Positions 48,812 to 57,548 of a stretch of DNA of 64,000 bases are shown one piece after another. The notes under the pieces are model-generated. The model did not search any database and was not told where the DNA came from. It saw only the letters and a program-made list of their open reading frames with translations. Both the position numbers and the translations under genes were made by a program. The stretch is from an uncultured Prevotellaceae bacterium (GTDB lineage: Bacteria; Bacteroidota; Bacteroidia; Bacteroidales; Bacteroidaceae): NCBI GenBank assembly GCA_902792635.1, contig CADBAG010000009.1, positions 18,375 to 82,374 of the forward strand. The letters are read 5' to 3'. The stretch's first letter is position 1. Every line of letters begins with the position of its first letter.

Positions 48812-49747
48812 TCATTTGTGGGTAGGGTCTACATATTCCCCATCCTCTTTCAATGGCTCGAAATGTATTATAATATGTGTCTGCGGCCCGAATGCCTTCC
48901 TGATGCGGTTCTCAATGTGAGTGGCATGGTTGTGCGCCTCGTATAGGCTCATCTCACCCGGCATACGTACGTGCATCTCAATGGCAAAGTGGTCCCCGAT
49001 GCGGCGTGTGCGGAGGTTGTGCACCTCGCTTACGCCCTGCTCCTCAAGAGCAACATTCGTAATCTTCTGTTCGACGTCATCGGGTAGGCTCGCCTCCAAG
49101 AGTTCGCTTGACGACTGGCGGATGAGCTTGATGGCTTCCCAGATGATGAATCCACTCACAGCCACGGCAGTCAGCGGGTCGAGCACCGTCCATTTTTCAC
49201 CGAGCAGGATAGCGCCGCCGATGCCCACGGCTGTGCCGATAGACGACAGGGCGTCGGAGCGGTGGTGCCAGGCATTGGCGATGACAGCCTGCGAGTTGTA
49301 GCGCTTGCCTACCTTGACGGTAAACTGATAGCACCACTCCTTTAATATAATACTCACAACGGCTGCCACGAAAGCGATGACACCCGGACTTGGGAGCGTC
49401 TCACCGTGTATCACTTGCCATATTTTCTCCAATCCGCCGATGCAGATCATTGCGCCGACGAGGAAGAGGCCGATGCCGATGAGCGCTGTGGCCAGGGTCT
49501 CGTATTTGCCATGGCCGAAGTCGTGGTCCTTATCCTGTGGCTTGTTGCTGAGTTTCACGAAGACAAGTACAACGATATCCGTTAGGAAATCGCTCAGCGA
49601 GTGGACGGCATCAGCGATCATAGCTGCCGAACCGCCCAAGATACCGGCGATGAACTTAAACACGAGCAGTACCACGTTGATGATACTTCCGCTGATTGTC
49701 ACTTTGTATATTGCGAGCTCTCTTTTTATTTCGTTCTGTGCTTCCAT
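48812..49747 (-). CDS. Cation diffusion facilitator (FieF-like) transporter
   Basis: 311 residues. Five to six membrane helices in the first 210 residues. Metal sites are AMIADAVHSLSDFLTD on helix 2 (a D/H-rich motif close to DxxxD) and AWHHRSDALSSIG on helix 5 (HxxxD). The cytoplasmic domain follows with EVHNLRTRRIGDHFAIEMHV. This family exports Zn, Fe or Co in exchange for protons. It is not linked by promoter to the czc operon 3 kb away but adds to the metal-resistance theme. An R1 element of the second subfamily lies just upstream. Confidence 0.92.
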   Translation of the reverse strand: MEAQNEIKRELAIYKVTISGSIINVVLLVFKFIAGILGGSAAMIADAVHSLSDFLTDIVVLVFVKLSNKPQDKDHDFGHGKYETLATALIGIGLFLVGAMICIGGLEKIWQVIHGETLPSPGVIAFVAAVVSIILKEWCYQFTVKVGKRYNSQAVIANAWHHRSDALSSIGTAVGIGGAILLGEKWTVLDPLTAVAVSGFIIWEAIKLIRQSSSELLEASLPDDVEQKITNVALEEQGVSEVHNLRTRRIGDHFAIEMHVRMPGEMSLYEAHNHATHIENRIRKAFGPQTHIIIHFEPLKEDGEYVDPTHK

Positions 49748-49769
49748 AATATTAATTACTTTTTTTGTT

Positions 49770-50055
49770 GGCAGCCTCGGAGAGGCTGAATTTTACATAA
49801 CAGTCTAAGGAGCGAAGCGACGCAGACTGTGGGTTAAGCTGATGTGGATAAACTGACTTCCAGCCTCGGAGAGGCTGAATGTGCCTTGGCGCGCTATGTT
49901 TACGAATCAATTATTAAAGACATTGCGCACTATCGTGCAGTCTGCCTCTCCGAGGCAGAAAATCAGTTGTTCCAGCTTGATCCTAAACCCCAGTCTGCGT
50001 CGCTGCGCTCCTTAGACTGGGGTTATGAATAAGTGTGCCTCTCCGAGGCACGTAT
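49770..50055. repeat. R1 element, second subfamily (AGTCT stems)
   Basis: Left hairpin 49800-49830 with ACAGTCT/AGACTGT, right hairpin 49988-50022 with CCCCAGTCT/AGACTGGGG; the loop GGAGCGAAGCGACG or its inverse is retained. Modules are CAGCCTCGGAGAGGCTG. The inner segment (CCTTGGCGCGCTATG, TTATTAAAGACATTGCGCAC) is shared only with the 57.3 kb copy. The rest of the gap up to the HD gene holds only its promoter. Confidence 0.9.
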
Positions 50056-50139
50056 CCATCAGGCATTGGGAAACCCTTATTGAGTGTGCAAACTTACAAC
50101 TTTTCACATGAAATGCGCAAGAAAAAGATGAAAAATTTG

Positions 50140-50147
50140 TAATTTTG
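50140..50147 (+). promoter_or_regulatory. -7 box of the HD-domain gene
   Basis: TAATTTTG, 28 bases before the ATG at 50176. Confidence 0.6.
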
Positions 50148-50175
50148 CTCATGAAAGTTAGAATTCGTAATAATT

Positions 50176-50676
50176 ATGGAAGAGACAATAGAAAGCAAGA
50201 TCGACCGGCTCACGCTGGCCATGATAGCGTTTGACAAGGGTGATGCCATGCGCATCCAGCATTTTTTGAAGGTGCACCGTTTCGCACAGCTCATCGCTCG
50301 TCTGGAGCATGTTGACGCCCACACACAATTGGTTACCGAGATGGCGGCTGTCGTTCACGATATCGGCATCCATGCGGCTGAAGCTAAGTACGGCAACTCC
50401 AATGGCAAGTACCAGGAAGAGCTCGGTCCGGCTCCCGCCCGCGAACTGCTGACAAAGCAGGGCTTTGACCCGAAGGATATCGAGCGCGTGTGCTATCTCG
50501 TAGGTCACCACCACACCTATAAGAACATCGACGGCATCGACTATCAGATTCTTGTGGAGGCTGACTTTCTCGTCAACTTCTTTGAAGACAACATCTCCAA
50601 GACGGGAATAGAAAATGCTCTCAGTCGGGTCTTCAAGACAGAGACAGGAAAGCGGCTCTGCCGGGAGATGTTCTGA
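50176..50676 (+). CDS. HD-domain phosphohydrolase
   Basis: 166 residues. Conserved HD-family ligands: HRFAQLIARLE (first His), AAVVHDIGIHAAE (HD pair) and VGHHHTYKNIDGIDYQILVE, with the final Asp in EADFLVN. The fold is that of small single-domain HD hydrolases acting on nucleotides or related phosphoesters; the substrate is not known. It stands alone, with its own promoter and an R3 repeat pair downstream. Confidence 0.85.
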   Translation: MEETIESKIDRLTLAMIAFDKGDAMRIQHFLKVHRFAQLIARLEHVDAHTQLVTEMAAVVHDIGIHAAEAKYGNSNGKYQEELGPAPARELLTKQGFDPKDIERVCYLVGHHHTYKNIDGIDYQILVEADFLVNFFEDNISKTGIENALSRVFKTETGKRLCREMF

Positions 50677-50690
50677 GAACCTACACAAGA

Positions 50691-50726
50691 GGCCTAACCA
50701 AGCCTTCCCTAAAGGGAAGGATGTGA
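50691..50726 (+). repeat. R3 repeat copy
   Basis: GGCCTAACCAAGCCTTCCCT then AAAGGGAAGGATGTGA; hairpin CCTTCCC/GGGAAGG. The inverted partner is at 50773-50808. Confidence 0.88.
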
Positions 50727-50727
50727 A

Positions 50728-51975
50728 TTACTGAGATAAACAGACGAAAGGCAAAAAGATAAGCAGACATATCCACACCCTTCCCTTTAGGGAAGGCTTG
50801 GTTAGGCCTTCAATATCGATTATCGTTCCTTCCCCCTCTATCGAATGGACGGAGATCTTTCCGCCCATTTTTTCTATGATCGCTTTCGAGAGTGCCAGAC
50901 CTACACCATGACCTTTGATGCTGCGCGTGTTCTTGGCGCGGAAGAACGGCTCAAAGATATGGGGGAGATCGGCTGAAGGAATGCCGATGCCATGATCCAC
51001 AATACGGATATGTGGCTTATCAATAATAACCTCTATGGGGCTCCCGTTGGCAAACTTCAAGGCATTGTTGACAAGGTTATGCACGGCGATGTTCAATAGA
51101 TCCTTGTCTGTTTGTAGCATAAAGTCCTCTTCGACAACGACATGAACCTGTGTCGGCATCTGAGCAAAGAGTTCCGACACCCTTATTGGTTCCGACTGCA
51201 TGGCTCGTGCGTCTCCGTACTTGGCATGCGAGAACATCAGCAGTTCGCGCATGATTGTGATGATGCGGTCGGTCTCATGGCTGATGCGCCGCAGCGTGTC
51301 CTGATATTCCTCACTGCTGTGCTCCCCGATCAGCGCTATCTCACACTCACCCTGGATGGCGGTGAGAGGGTTGTTAATCTCGTGTGATGCATTATTGACG
51401 AACATCTTCTCCGTCTGATAGTCTTTATCAATGCGGTCAAGGACGCGCATGGCATAGAGCTTACTGATGAGCCACAATACACCGGCAGCTGCTAAGACAA
51501 ACACTAAGAGCATCCAGCGGATCGAACTGTTGATGGCTTCGACGTATGGATTCTTGCTAAGCACGATCACAGCAAAGGTACCCGTGTTGTCATAATAGAC
51601 AAAGGCCGTACCCGATTCGTCATAACGCGTGAAGTCAACCGTCTCGTTATGATAGAGCCGGTCTATCTGCTTGTCTGAGAAATACTCGTGCAAGGCGCGT
51701 CGTCCTTCTGCTCGGTCATCTACACGGATGAACAGTTCCTGTGAAGTAGGGATCGAGTTTTTTCTGCGCAGCACGACATTCTGATATTTCACGGGGTCGA
51801 GCTCATCCTTGGAGAACTTCTCCTCTGCAACGGCATGTGCTTTCTCCTCTAAATAGTGAAAGTAGAGGCTGTGCACATAGTTGGAGGCAAAGAAGTAGAA
51901 CACCACACCGGCGATGATAATCAATCCAATAGTGATGCCCGAATAGATGAGAGATATTTTCTTTCCTGTTCTCAT
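50728..51975 (-). CDS. Sensor histidine kinase with repeat-derived C-terminus
   Basis: 415 residues. Helices at about 8-30 and 152-171 flank a periplasmic sensor domain. The HisKA motif has H198 (NNASHEINNPLT), the N box is HNLVNNALKFANG, G1 is RIVDHGIGIP, and G2 is KGHGVGLALSKAI. There is no HAMP linker of usual length. From GLTKPSLKGRVW to the end (about 26 residues, ending ICLLIFLPFVCLSQ) the protein is encoded by an R3 repeat and the spacer beyond it. It partners the response regulator 16 bases upstream and is the last gene of the czcCBA region. Confidence 0.93.
   Translation of the reverse strand: MRTGKKISLIYSGITIGLIIIAGVVFYFFASNYVHSLYFHYLEEKAHAVAEEKFSKDELDPVKYQNVVLRRKNSIPTSQELFIRVDDRAEGRRALHEYFSDKQIDRLYHNETVDFTRYDESGTAFVYYDNTGTFAVIVLSKNPYVEAINSSIRWMLLVFVLAAAGVLWLISKLYAMRVLDRIDKDYQTEKMFVNNASHEINNPLTAIQGECEIALIGEHSSEEYQDTLRRISHETDRIITIMRELLMFSHAKYGDARAMQSEPIRVSELFAQMPTQVHVVVEEDFMLQTDKDLLNIAVHNLVNNALKFANGSPIEVIIDKPHIRIVDHGIGIPSADLPHIFEPFFRAKNTRSIKGHGVGLALSKAIIEKMGGKISVHSIEGEGTIIDIEGLTKPSLKGRVWICLLIFLPFVCLSQ
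50773..50808 (-). repeat. R3 repeat copy inside the histidine kinase gene
   Basis: Inverted copy of 50691-50726, read as GLTKPSLKGRVW in the kinase frame. Confidence 0.88.
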
Positions 51976-51991
51976 TTTCTTTGATAATCAA

Positions 51992-52675
51992 TCACTTGAT
52001 AAATTGATAGCCTTTCCCTACGACAGTATGGATGAACTTATGCGCATTGTCTTCATCAATCTTCTGCCGGAGATAGCGTACGTAAACGTCCACAACATTT
52101 GTGTTCGTATCAAAGTCTTTGTCCCATACATCTTTTAATAGTTGCCGACGCGAGAGGATCTCCCCCTCATGCCGCATCATATATTCCAAGAGCCGGTATT
52201 CCTTGATGCTTAGGTCCACAACCTTATCGCCTCTCCTTGCCTGATGCGATGCGGCGTCGAGCGTGAGGTCACCGCAACTTAAGGCCGCCTTCTTATTGTT
52301 TTGATCGGAGCGGCGCAGGAGGGCTTCAATGCGGGCCACAAGTTCTGAGAATTTAAAAGGCTTGACGAGATAGTCGTCGGCACCGGCATGCAGACCCGCC
52401 ACGATGTCGTCTGTCGTGTCGAGGGCTGTGAGCATGAGCACAGGGAGACTGTAGCCCTGCTGCTCCCGTAGGCGGTGGCAGACTTCAAGGCCTGAGAGCC
52501 CCGGCATGCGAATGTCAAGTAGCACGAGGTCGAAGTCGCTGCTCTTTCCGTTCAGCAACTGCCAGGCCTGAGCACCGTCCTCTGCCACTGTAACCTCATA
52601 GCCGAAGCCAGCAAGGCCCCGTCTGACGAAATCGGAGATGTTCTCCTCATCTTCTGCCATCAAGATCTTCTTCAT
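51992..52675 (-). CDS. OmpR-family response regulator
   Basis: 227 residues. The receiver domain has acidic residues EDEEN near the start, phosphoacceptor D54 (LVLLDIRMPG) and KPF near 104. The winged-helix domain follows (IKEYRLLEYMMRHEGEILSR to YVRYLRQKIDEDN). It should control transcription in response to its kinase, most likely of the efflux genes upstream. It overlaps the preceding small gene by 4 bases (ATGA) and also has its own -7 box. Confidence 0.95.
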   Translation of the reverse strand: MKKILMAEDEENISDFVRRGLAGFGYEVTVAEDGAQAWQLLNGKSSDFDLVLLDIRMPGLSGLEVCHRLREQQGYSLPVLMLTALDTTDDIVAGLHAGADDYLVKPFKFSELVARIEALLRRSDQNNKKAALSCGDLTLDAASHQARRGDKVVDLSIKEYRLLEYMMRHEGEILSRRQLLKDVWDKDFDTNTNVVDVYVRYLRQKIDEDNAHKFIHTVVGKGYQFIK

Positions 52676-52989
52676 AATTTCTTTTGCTTGTTTGCAAAGT
52701 TATGATTTTCCTTTTGAAAACTATGCATGAAGGATGCAATAATTCTCTTCTTTGTTGTCCTCGTGCGGTCATAGGCAACGAAGAGGTATTGCCGTTTGGC
52801 TTTCCATTGAGCTGTATAGACACCGGGGATAGACCGCGCGATGGAATCAATCTCGCTCTTGGCGCTGATGGGTGCTGGCAAGGAAATCCTCACCCGTTGC
52901 AGACGTGAGAATCCTCTGACAGGCAGCACAGAAACAGCAACAAACAAAAAGCTTGCTATTATTTTAACGTAGTTTCTTGAGATTGACAT
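52672..52989 (-). CDS. Exported HMA-like small protein without the CxxC site
   Basis: 105 residues. An N-terminal signal peptide (about 25 residues; IIASFLFVAVSVLPVRGFSR) precedes a compact region resembling a heavy-metal-associated (HMA) fold: VRISLPAPISAKSEIDSIAR, then SIPGVYTAQWKAKRQYLFVA and YDRTRTTKKRIIASF. It contains no cysteine at all, so it cannot bind metal as CxxC chaperones do. Its start overlaps the end of czcA by 26 bases and its stop overlaps the response-regulator start. It may be a periplasmic partner of the pump or a signal input for the kinase; both ideas are inference. Confidence 0.72.
   Translation of the reverse strand: MSISRNYVKIIASFLFVAVSVLPVRGFSRLQRVRISLPAPISAKSEIDSIARSIPGVYTAQWKAKRQYLFVAYDRTRTTKKRIIASFMHSFQKENHNFANKQKKL
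52695..52702 (-). promoter_or_regulatory. Internal -7 box for the response regulator
   Basis: Reverse complement TAACTTTG inside the end of the HMA-like gene, 20 bases before the regulator start. It may allow regulator expression apart from the pump. Confidence 0.55.
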
Positions 52990-55900
52990 GACTGTATATT
53001 TTTTCTACGAATAATGGGAAGACAAACAAAGTGAATAGTGTGGCGCCGAAGAGTCCTCCAATGATGACGATGGCTAACGGTCGCTGACTCTCACTGCCGA
53101 TACCATGGCTCAATGCTGCGGGCATGAGACCGAGCATGGCCATCATAGCTGTCATCAGTACAGCGCGCGTACGGGAGTGCATGCCCATGGCAACGGATTC
53201 GCTGAGCGGATGGCGGTGTCTGAGGAAATGCTTGATGTCCATGAGCATGATGACGCCGTTCTGGATACAGATACCGAAGAGGCAGATAAACCCTATGCCG
53301 GCGGAGATGGAGAAGTTGAAACCACAGATGAGAAGTATCAGAATGCCACCCACGGCTGCAAACGGCACACTGCTCAGGACCAGTCCGGCGTCGCGCGCGT
53401 TGCCGAAGAGCACATAGAGGATGACGAAGATGAGTAGGATAGAGACAGGCACGACCTGAGCCAACCGTGCTGAGGCACGTTTCTGATTCTCAAAATCTCC
53501 GTTCCATGTAATCTTGTATCCCTCCGGGAGATTGACGGCCTTCGCCACTTTCGCCCGGCTCTCGTCGACCGCTGATCCCATGTCGCGGTCGCGTACGGAG
53601 AACTTCACGGCACAGTAGCGGCTGTGGTTCTCGCGGTAGACGATGAGCGGGCCGGTGATGGTGCGGATGGAAGCGAGCTCACTGATAGGAACCATCTGAC
53701 CTGTCTGCGACGACACTTTGATCTGGGCGATGGCCTCAGCGCGGTCGCGGAAAGGCTTCTCATAGCGCACTACGAGGTTGAATTTGCGCTCGCCCTCATA
53801 GACCTGTGAGGCTGCCTTGCCACCGATAGTCATCTCAATGATGCTCTGCACGTCGGCTTTGCTCACACCGTAACGGGCGAGCTTGTCCTCATCAATATTG
53901 ATCTGCAGTTCGGGCTGACCGATATTCTTGATCACGCCGAGATCCGTGATGCCGCGGATAGGCTTCATCGTGCGGTAGACCTGATCCGCGAGTCGCTCAC
54001 AGGTATAAAGATCTTTGCCATACACCTTGGCGACGATGGCACCCTTGACACCACTCACAGCTTCCTCTACATTGTCACTGATCGGCTGTGAGAAGTTGAA
54101 GTCGATGCCCGGGTAGACGCTCAGTCGTTTGTTCATGTCGTCGACGAGCTGTTCCATTGTGCGTCCCGTCTTCCATTCGCTCTCGGGGTGCATCTTCACG
54201 AACATCTCGATATTGTAGAATCCCGTGGCATCTGTTCCGTCGTTGGGGCGGCCTGTCTGCGTCATCACCTCACTGACCTCGGGGAAGGAGCGGAGGATCG
54301 TACGGAACCTGTTGGCCAAGTGCACACTCTCCTGCAGCGACACACTGGAGGGTAAGGTGGCGCGGGCATAGATGGAGCCTTCGTTCATCTCCGGCAGAAA
54401 CTCCGTGCCCAAGAGGGAGAAGCACCCGAGTCCGGCAACCATAGCCACGAGGGCGATGACAATGACCTTCCGGCTGTTGCGCTGACAGACGGCAAAGAAG
54501 CGGTCGGTGACCGAGTAGACAGCCTCTAAGAACCTGTTCTTCTTCTCTACGACATTCTTCTTCAGCAGCATCGACGAAAGAGCCGGGACGAGGGTCAGCG
54601 TGAAGATCAAGGCTCCTATGAGTGCAAAGCCTAAGGTGAAGGCGAGAGGTGAGAACATCTTGCCTTCCACTTTCTGGAAAGAGAAGATAGGGATGAGCGC
54701 CGTGATGATGATGAGTTTGGAGAAGAACACCGACTTAGCCTTTCCGCGAGCTGTCTGACGGATCATGCCGAGATGACTGCGGCGGTTGAAGGCCTCCATG
54801 CCGATGTTGCGGGCTTGAGAAGACAGGGCCACAAACAGTGCTTCGACCATGACCACGGCTCCGTCGATGATGATACCGAAGTCGATGGCTCCCATTGACA
54901 GCAGGTTGGCACTCATGTGGTTCAGATAGAGGCAGATGAAAGCGAAGAGCAGTGCCAATGGAATGACGCTCGCCACGATGACTGTCGTGCGCCAGTCCTT
55001 CATAAAGAGGAACACGACGAGGGTGACAAGGAGGATGCCTTCTAAGACATTGTGGAACACCGTGTGAACGGCTAAGTGTACGAGGTCGTCGCGGTCGTAG
55101 AACGGCACGATCTTCACATCTTTCGGCAGGTCATCATGCTGAATTTCCTGGATCTTCGCTTTGAGGTCGGTGATGACTTTCTCCGCATTCTCTCCTTTGT
55201 GCATGACGACGATGCCCTCTACGACATCATCCTGACCGTCCCTTCCGACTTGGCCGAGACGGGGCTGACAACTCTCATGCACGGTGGCGAGGTTGCGCAC
55301 GAGGATGGGAGTGCCATGGATGTTCTTCACCACGATGTCGCCTATCTCCCTCGTGTTGTTGATGAGGCCGATACCGCGGACGACATAGGCCTGCGGTCCA
55401 CGCTCGATGACGTCGCCTCCGACATTCACATTACTGTTGGAGATGGCATTGAAGAGTTCGAGACTCGACACGCCATAGGTAGCGAGCTGGTTAGGGTTGA
55501 CTTGCACCTCGTAGGTCTTCACCTCACCACCGAAGGACACGATGTCGGCTACTCCGGGCACACTGCGGAGCTTACGCTCTATCACCCAGTCCTGCAGCGT
55601 CTTCAGTTCGCGTACCGATCGTTTGTCGCTCTTGAGCGTATAGCGGTAGATCTCGCCTGTAGGCCCTGACAACGGCTGCACATCGGGCGTCACGCCTTCC
55701 GGAAGGTCTGCATCGTTCAAGAGGTTATAGACCTGTTGGCGGGCAAACTCGTCATCGACATGATCGTCGAAGACAACGGTCACCACGCTCAGTCCGAAGA
55801 GTGTCGTCGACCGGATGTCAGTCTTCTTCTGGACCGCGTTCATGGCAATCTCGATAGGGATGGTGACGAACTTCTCTATCTCTTCCGCCGAGCGTCCGGG

Positions 55901-56068
55901 CCATTGTGTGATGATCGTCACCTTCGTGTTCGTCACATCAGGGAAGGCATCGACCGGCGTCTCCTTGAAACAGTATACACCCAAGACAATCGTCAGGAGC
56001 GTGAGGCAGAGAATGAGATATTTGCGCTTCAGAGAGAAGGCAATGATAAAATCGATAAACTTATTCAT
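52964..56068 (-). CDS. czcA: Heavy-metal RND efflux pump, CzcA family
   Basis: 1034 residues with the usual 12-helix, two-half RND layout. After TVLGVYCFKETPVDAFPDVT comes the first periplasmic loop. The helix-4 motif is AIDFGIIIDGAVVMVEALFV; the DFG...D form fits Zn/Co/Cd-type (CzcA) pumps and not the CusA type as I recall them. The second half includes LGTEFLPEMNEGSIYARATL and ISAGIGFICLFGICIQNGVI. It takes divalent cations from the periplasm or cytoplasm to the outside. It overlaps czcB by 4 bases. Exact metal specificity is not settled by sequence. Confidence 0.95.
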   Translation of the reverse strand: MNKFIDFIIAFSLKRKYLILCLTLLTIVLGVYCFKETPVDAFPDVTNTKVTIITQWPGRSAEEIEKFVTIPIEIAMNAVQKKTDIRSTTLFGLSVVTVVFDDHVDDEFARQQVYNLLNDADLPEGVTPDVQPLSGPTGEIYRYTLKSDKRSVRELKTLQDWVIERKLRSVPGVADIVSFGGEVKTYEVQVNPNQLATYGVSSLELFNAISNSNVNVGGDVIERGPQAYVVRGIGLINNTREIGDIVVKNIHGTPILVRNLATVHESCQPRLGQVGRDGQDDVVEGIVVMHKGENAEKVITDLKAKIQEIQHDDLPKDVKIVPFYDRDDLVHLAVHTVFHNVLEGILLVTLVVFLFMKDWRTTVIVASVIPLALLFAFICLYLNHMSANLLSMGAIDFGIIIDGAVVMVEALFVALSSQARNIGMEAFNRRSHLGMIRQTARGKAKSVFFSKLIIITALIPIFSFQKVEGKMFSPLAFTLGFALIGALIFTLTLVPALSSMLLKKNVVEKKNRFLEAVYSVTDRFFAVCQRNSRKVIVIALVAMVAGLGCFSLLGTEFLPEMNEGSIYARATLPSSVSLQESVHLANRFRTILRSFPEVSEVMTQTGRPNDGTDATGFYNIEMFVKMHPESEWKTGRTMEQLVDDMNKRLSVYPGIDFNFSQPISDNVEEAVSGVKGAIVAKVYGKDLYTCERLADQVYRTMKPIRGITDLGVIKNIGQPELQINIDEDKLARYGVSKADVQSIIEMTIGGKAASQVYEGERKFNLVVRYEKPFRDRAEAIAQIKVSSQTGQMVPISELASIRTITGPLIVYRENHSRYCAVKFSVRDRDMGSAVDESRAKVAKAVNLPEGYKITWNGDFENQKRASARLAQVVPVSILLIFVILYVLFGNARDAGLVLSSVPFAAVGGILILLICGFNFSISAGIGFICLFGICIQNGVIMLMDIKHFLRHRHPLSESVAMGMHSRTRAVLMTAMMAMLGLMPAALSHGIGSESQRPLAIVIIGGLFGATLFTLFVFPLFVEKIYSHVNLKKLR

Positions 56069-57144
56069 GACGCATGATTAAAGAGCAACAGTGCATTCTT
56101 TGACACAATTTTCTCATTTAGCCGCAGCCCTGCACTGACCCATGTGTAGGAAGATGAGTTATGGGCCACTTGTATGGCTCTCCGACTATATTTGTTGCCA
56201 TTGGCTACAACCACATAGTTTTTGCCATTCTCAAAGATGACGGCCTCCGTCGGTACGCAGCACAGACGTTCGCTCTGCCGCTGCGTCATCACGTGGGCGG
56301 TGGCGAACATCCCGGGCTTCAACAGTCCATGAGGATTGTCGAGCGATACGCGGACCTTCATCGTTCGGCTGTCGGGGTCGAGTACATTATTGATCTTGTC
56401 TACGTGTCCGATGAACTTCCGACCTTGGTAGGCCACTGTCGTTACGACAACGGCGTCGCCCGTGTGAATCTTACTGATGTCGCTCTCGTAGACATCGGCG
56501 ATGACCCATACTCTCCGCAGGTCTGCAATCTCAAAGGCTGGCTCATTGTTTGTGTCTTCACTCACATAACTGTCGTTGAAGATGTTCGTCGCCGTGATAT
56601 ATCCGGAGATAGGAGCGCGGAGCAAGGCGTTGGCTCTGCCGCCCAAGCCTTCGATGTGGGCTACGGTGGAGAGGCGGCTGCGCTCAGCCTGAGCCATCGT
56701 GACCCGGCTGCGTGCTGCCTCGACGTCTTTGTCGGACGCCATGCCTGAGGCGCGCATGTCTCGCTGCATCTGATATTCGCGGTTTGCCATGCGGAGCTCG
56801 GCATCAGCGTCAGCAAGGCTTTTGTGATAGTCGGCAGCTTGCTCACTGTGCACCACGCCTAAGAGCGTGCCGGCCTGGACATAATCGCCTACGACATGAC
56901 TCACACCTAACACACGGCCCGTGCAAGGAATGAACACTTTGCGGAGCAACTGCTCATCGCAAGCTACCTCACCGTTGAGTTCGAGCTCATCGCTTACCGG
57001 CTGCTCGCTCACCGTCGTCGTTTCTACCACTCGACTTTTCTCTTGTGCATCCAAGTGTTCTTCGTTGGCTGCCTGCTTGTCTTTCCCTGAGCAGGCTGCA
57101 AACATGACGGCGGTCGCCGCCAACAATAATATCTTCGTTGTCAT
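56065..57144 (-). CDS. czcB: RND periplasmic adaptor, CzcB family lipoprotein
   Basis: 359 residues. The lipobox is at about 15-19 (MFAACSGKD, lipidated Cys). Lipoyl and hairpin segments follow (FIPCTGRVLGVSHVVGDYVQ, then AGTLLGVVHSEQAADYHKSL and helical DAELRMANREYQMQRD), and DADVYESDISKIHTGDAVVV-like strands belong to the beta-barrel (here VIADVYESDISKIHTGDAVV). It bridges the pump and the outer-membrane factor. An R1 repeat of about 300 bases separates it from czcC upstream, unusual inside such an operon. Confidence 0.94.
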   Translation of the reverse strand: MTTKILLLAATAVMFAACSGKDKQAANEEHLDAQEKSRVVETTTVSEQPVSDELELNGEVACDEQLLRKVFIPCTGRVLGVSHVVGDYVQAGTLLGVVHSEQAADYHKSLADADAELRMANREYQMQRDMRASGMASDKDVEAARSRVTMAQAERSRLSTVAHIEGLGGRANALLRAPISGYITATNIFNDSYVSEDTNNEPAFEIADLRRVWVIADVYESDISKIHTGDAVVVTTVAYQGRKFIGHVDKINNVLDPDSRTMKVRVSLDNPHGLLKPGMFATAHVMTQRQSERLCCVPTEAVIFENGKNYVVVANGNKYSRRAIQVAHNSSSYTWVSAGLRLNEKIVSKNALLLFNHAS

Positions 57145-57235
57145 TATATTATAATATCTATTTTCTTTTATCTTCTAATTCATGCATTTATTTCGTTTCA
57201 GCTCTTACCTTTGCATCAGCTTTTGGGGTTGCTGA

Positions 57236-57515
57236 GTGCCTCGGAGAGGCACACTTTGGATAACCCCAGGCAAAGGAGCGAAGCGACTGCAGCCTGGGGT
57301 TTAGGGCGGAGGCGGATTAGCTGATCTTCAGCCTCGGAGAGGCTGGCTGCGCCTTGGCGCGCTATGCTGTCGATACAGTTTATTAAAGACATTGCGCACT
57401 TCGTGCAGCCTGCCTCTCCGAGGCAGATAGCCAAGTGCTCTCGCTCGATTTTAAACCCCAGGCTGCATCGCTACGCTCTTTGCCTGGGGTTATGCAGAGT
57501 CAGCCTCTCCGAGGC
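57236..57515. repeat. R1 element, second subfamily, between czcC and czcB
   Basis: Left hairpin 57264-57299 and right hairpin 57456-57489, both with CCCCAGGC/GCCTGGGG stems. Outer and inner modules are GCCTCGGAGAGGC and its inverse; the inner segment is shared with the 49.8 kb copy (CCTTGGCGCGCTATG, TTATTAAAGACATTGCGCAC). Confidence 0.9.
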
Positions 57516-57548
57516 TGTTTATTGGTTATCAACCCGAAAGCTGAATCG

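Noticed and set aside
52964-56068. Copper/silver pump (CusA)
   Set aside because: The helix-4 motif is of the DFG...D type, there is no CxxC partner, and a CzcA-type assignment fits better; metal specificity remains open.
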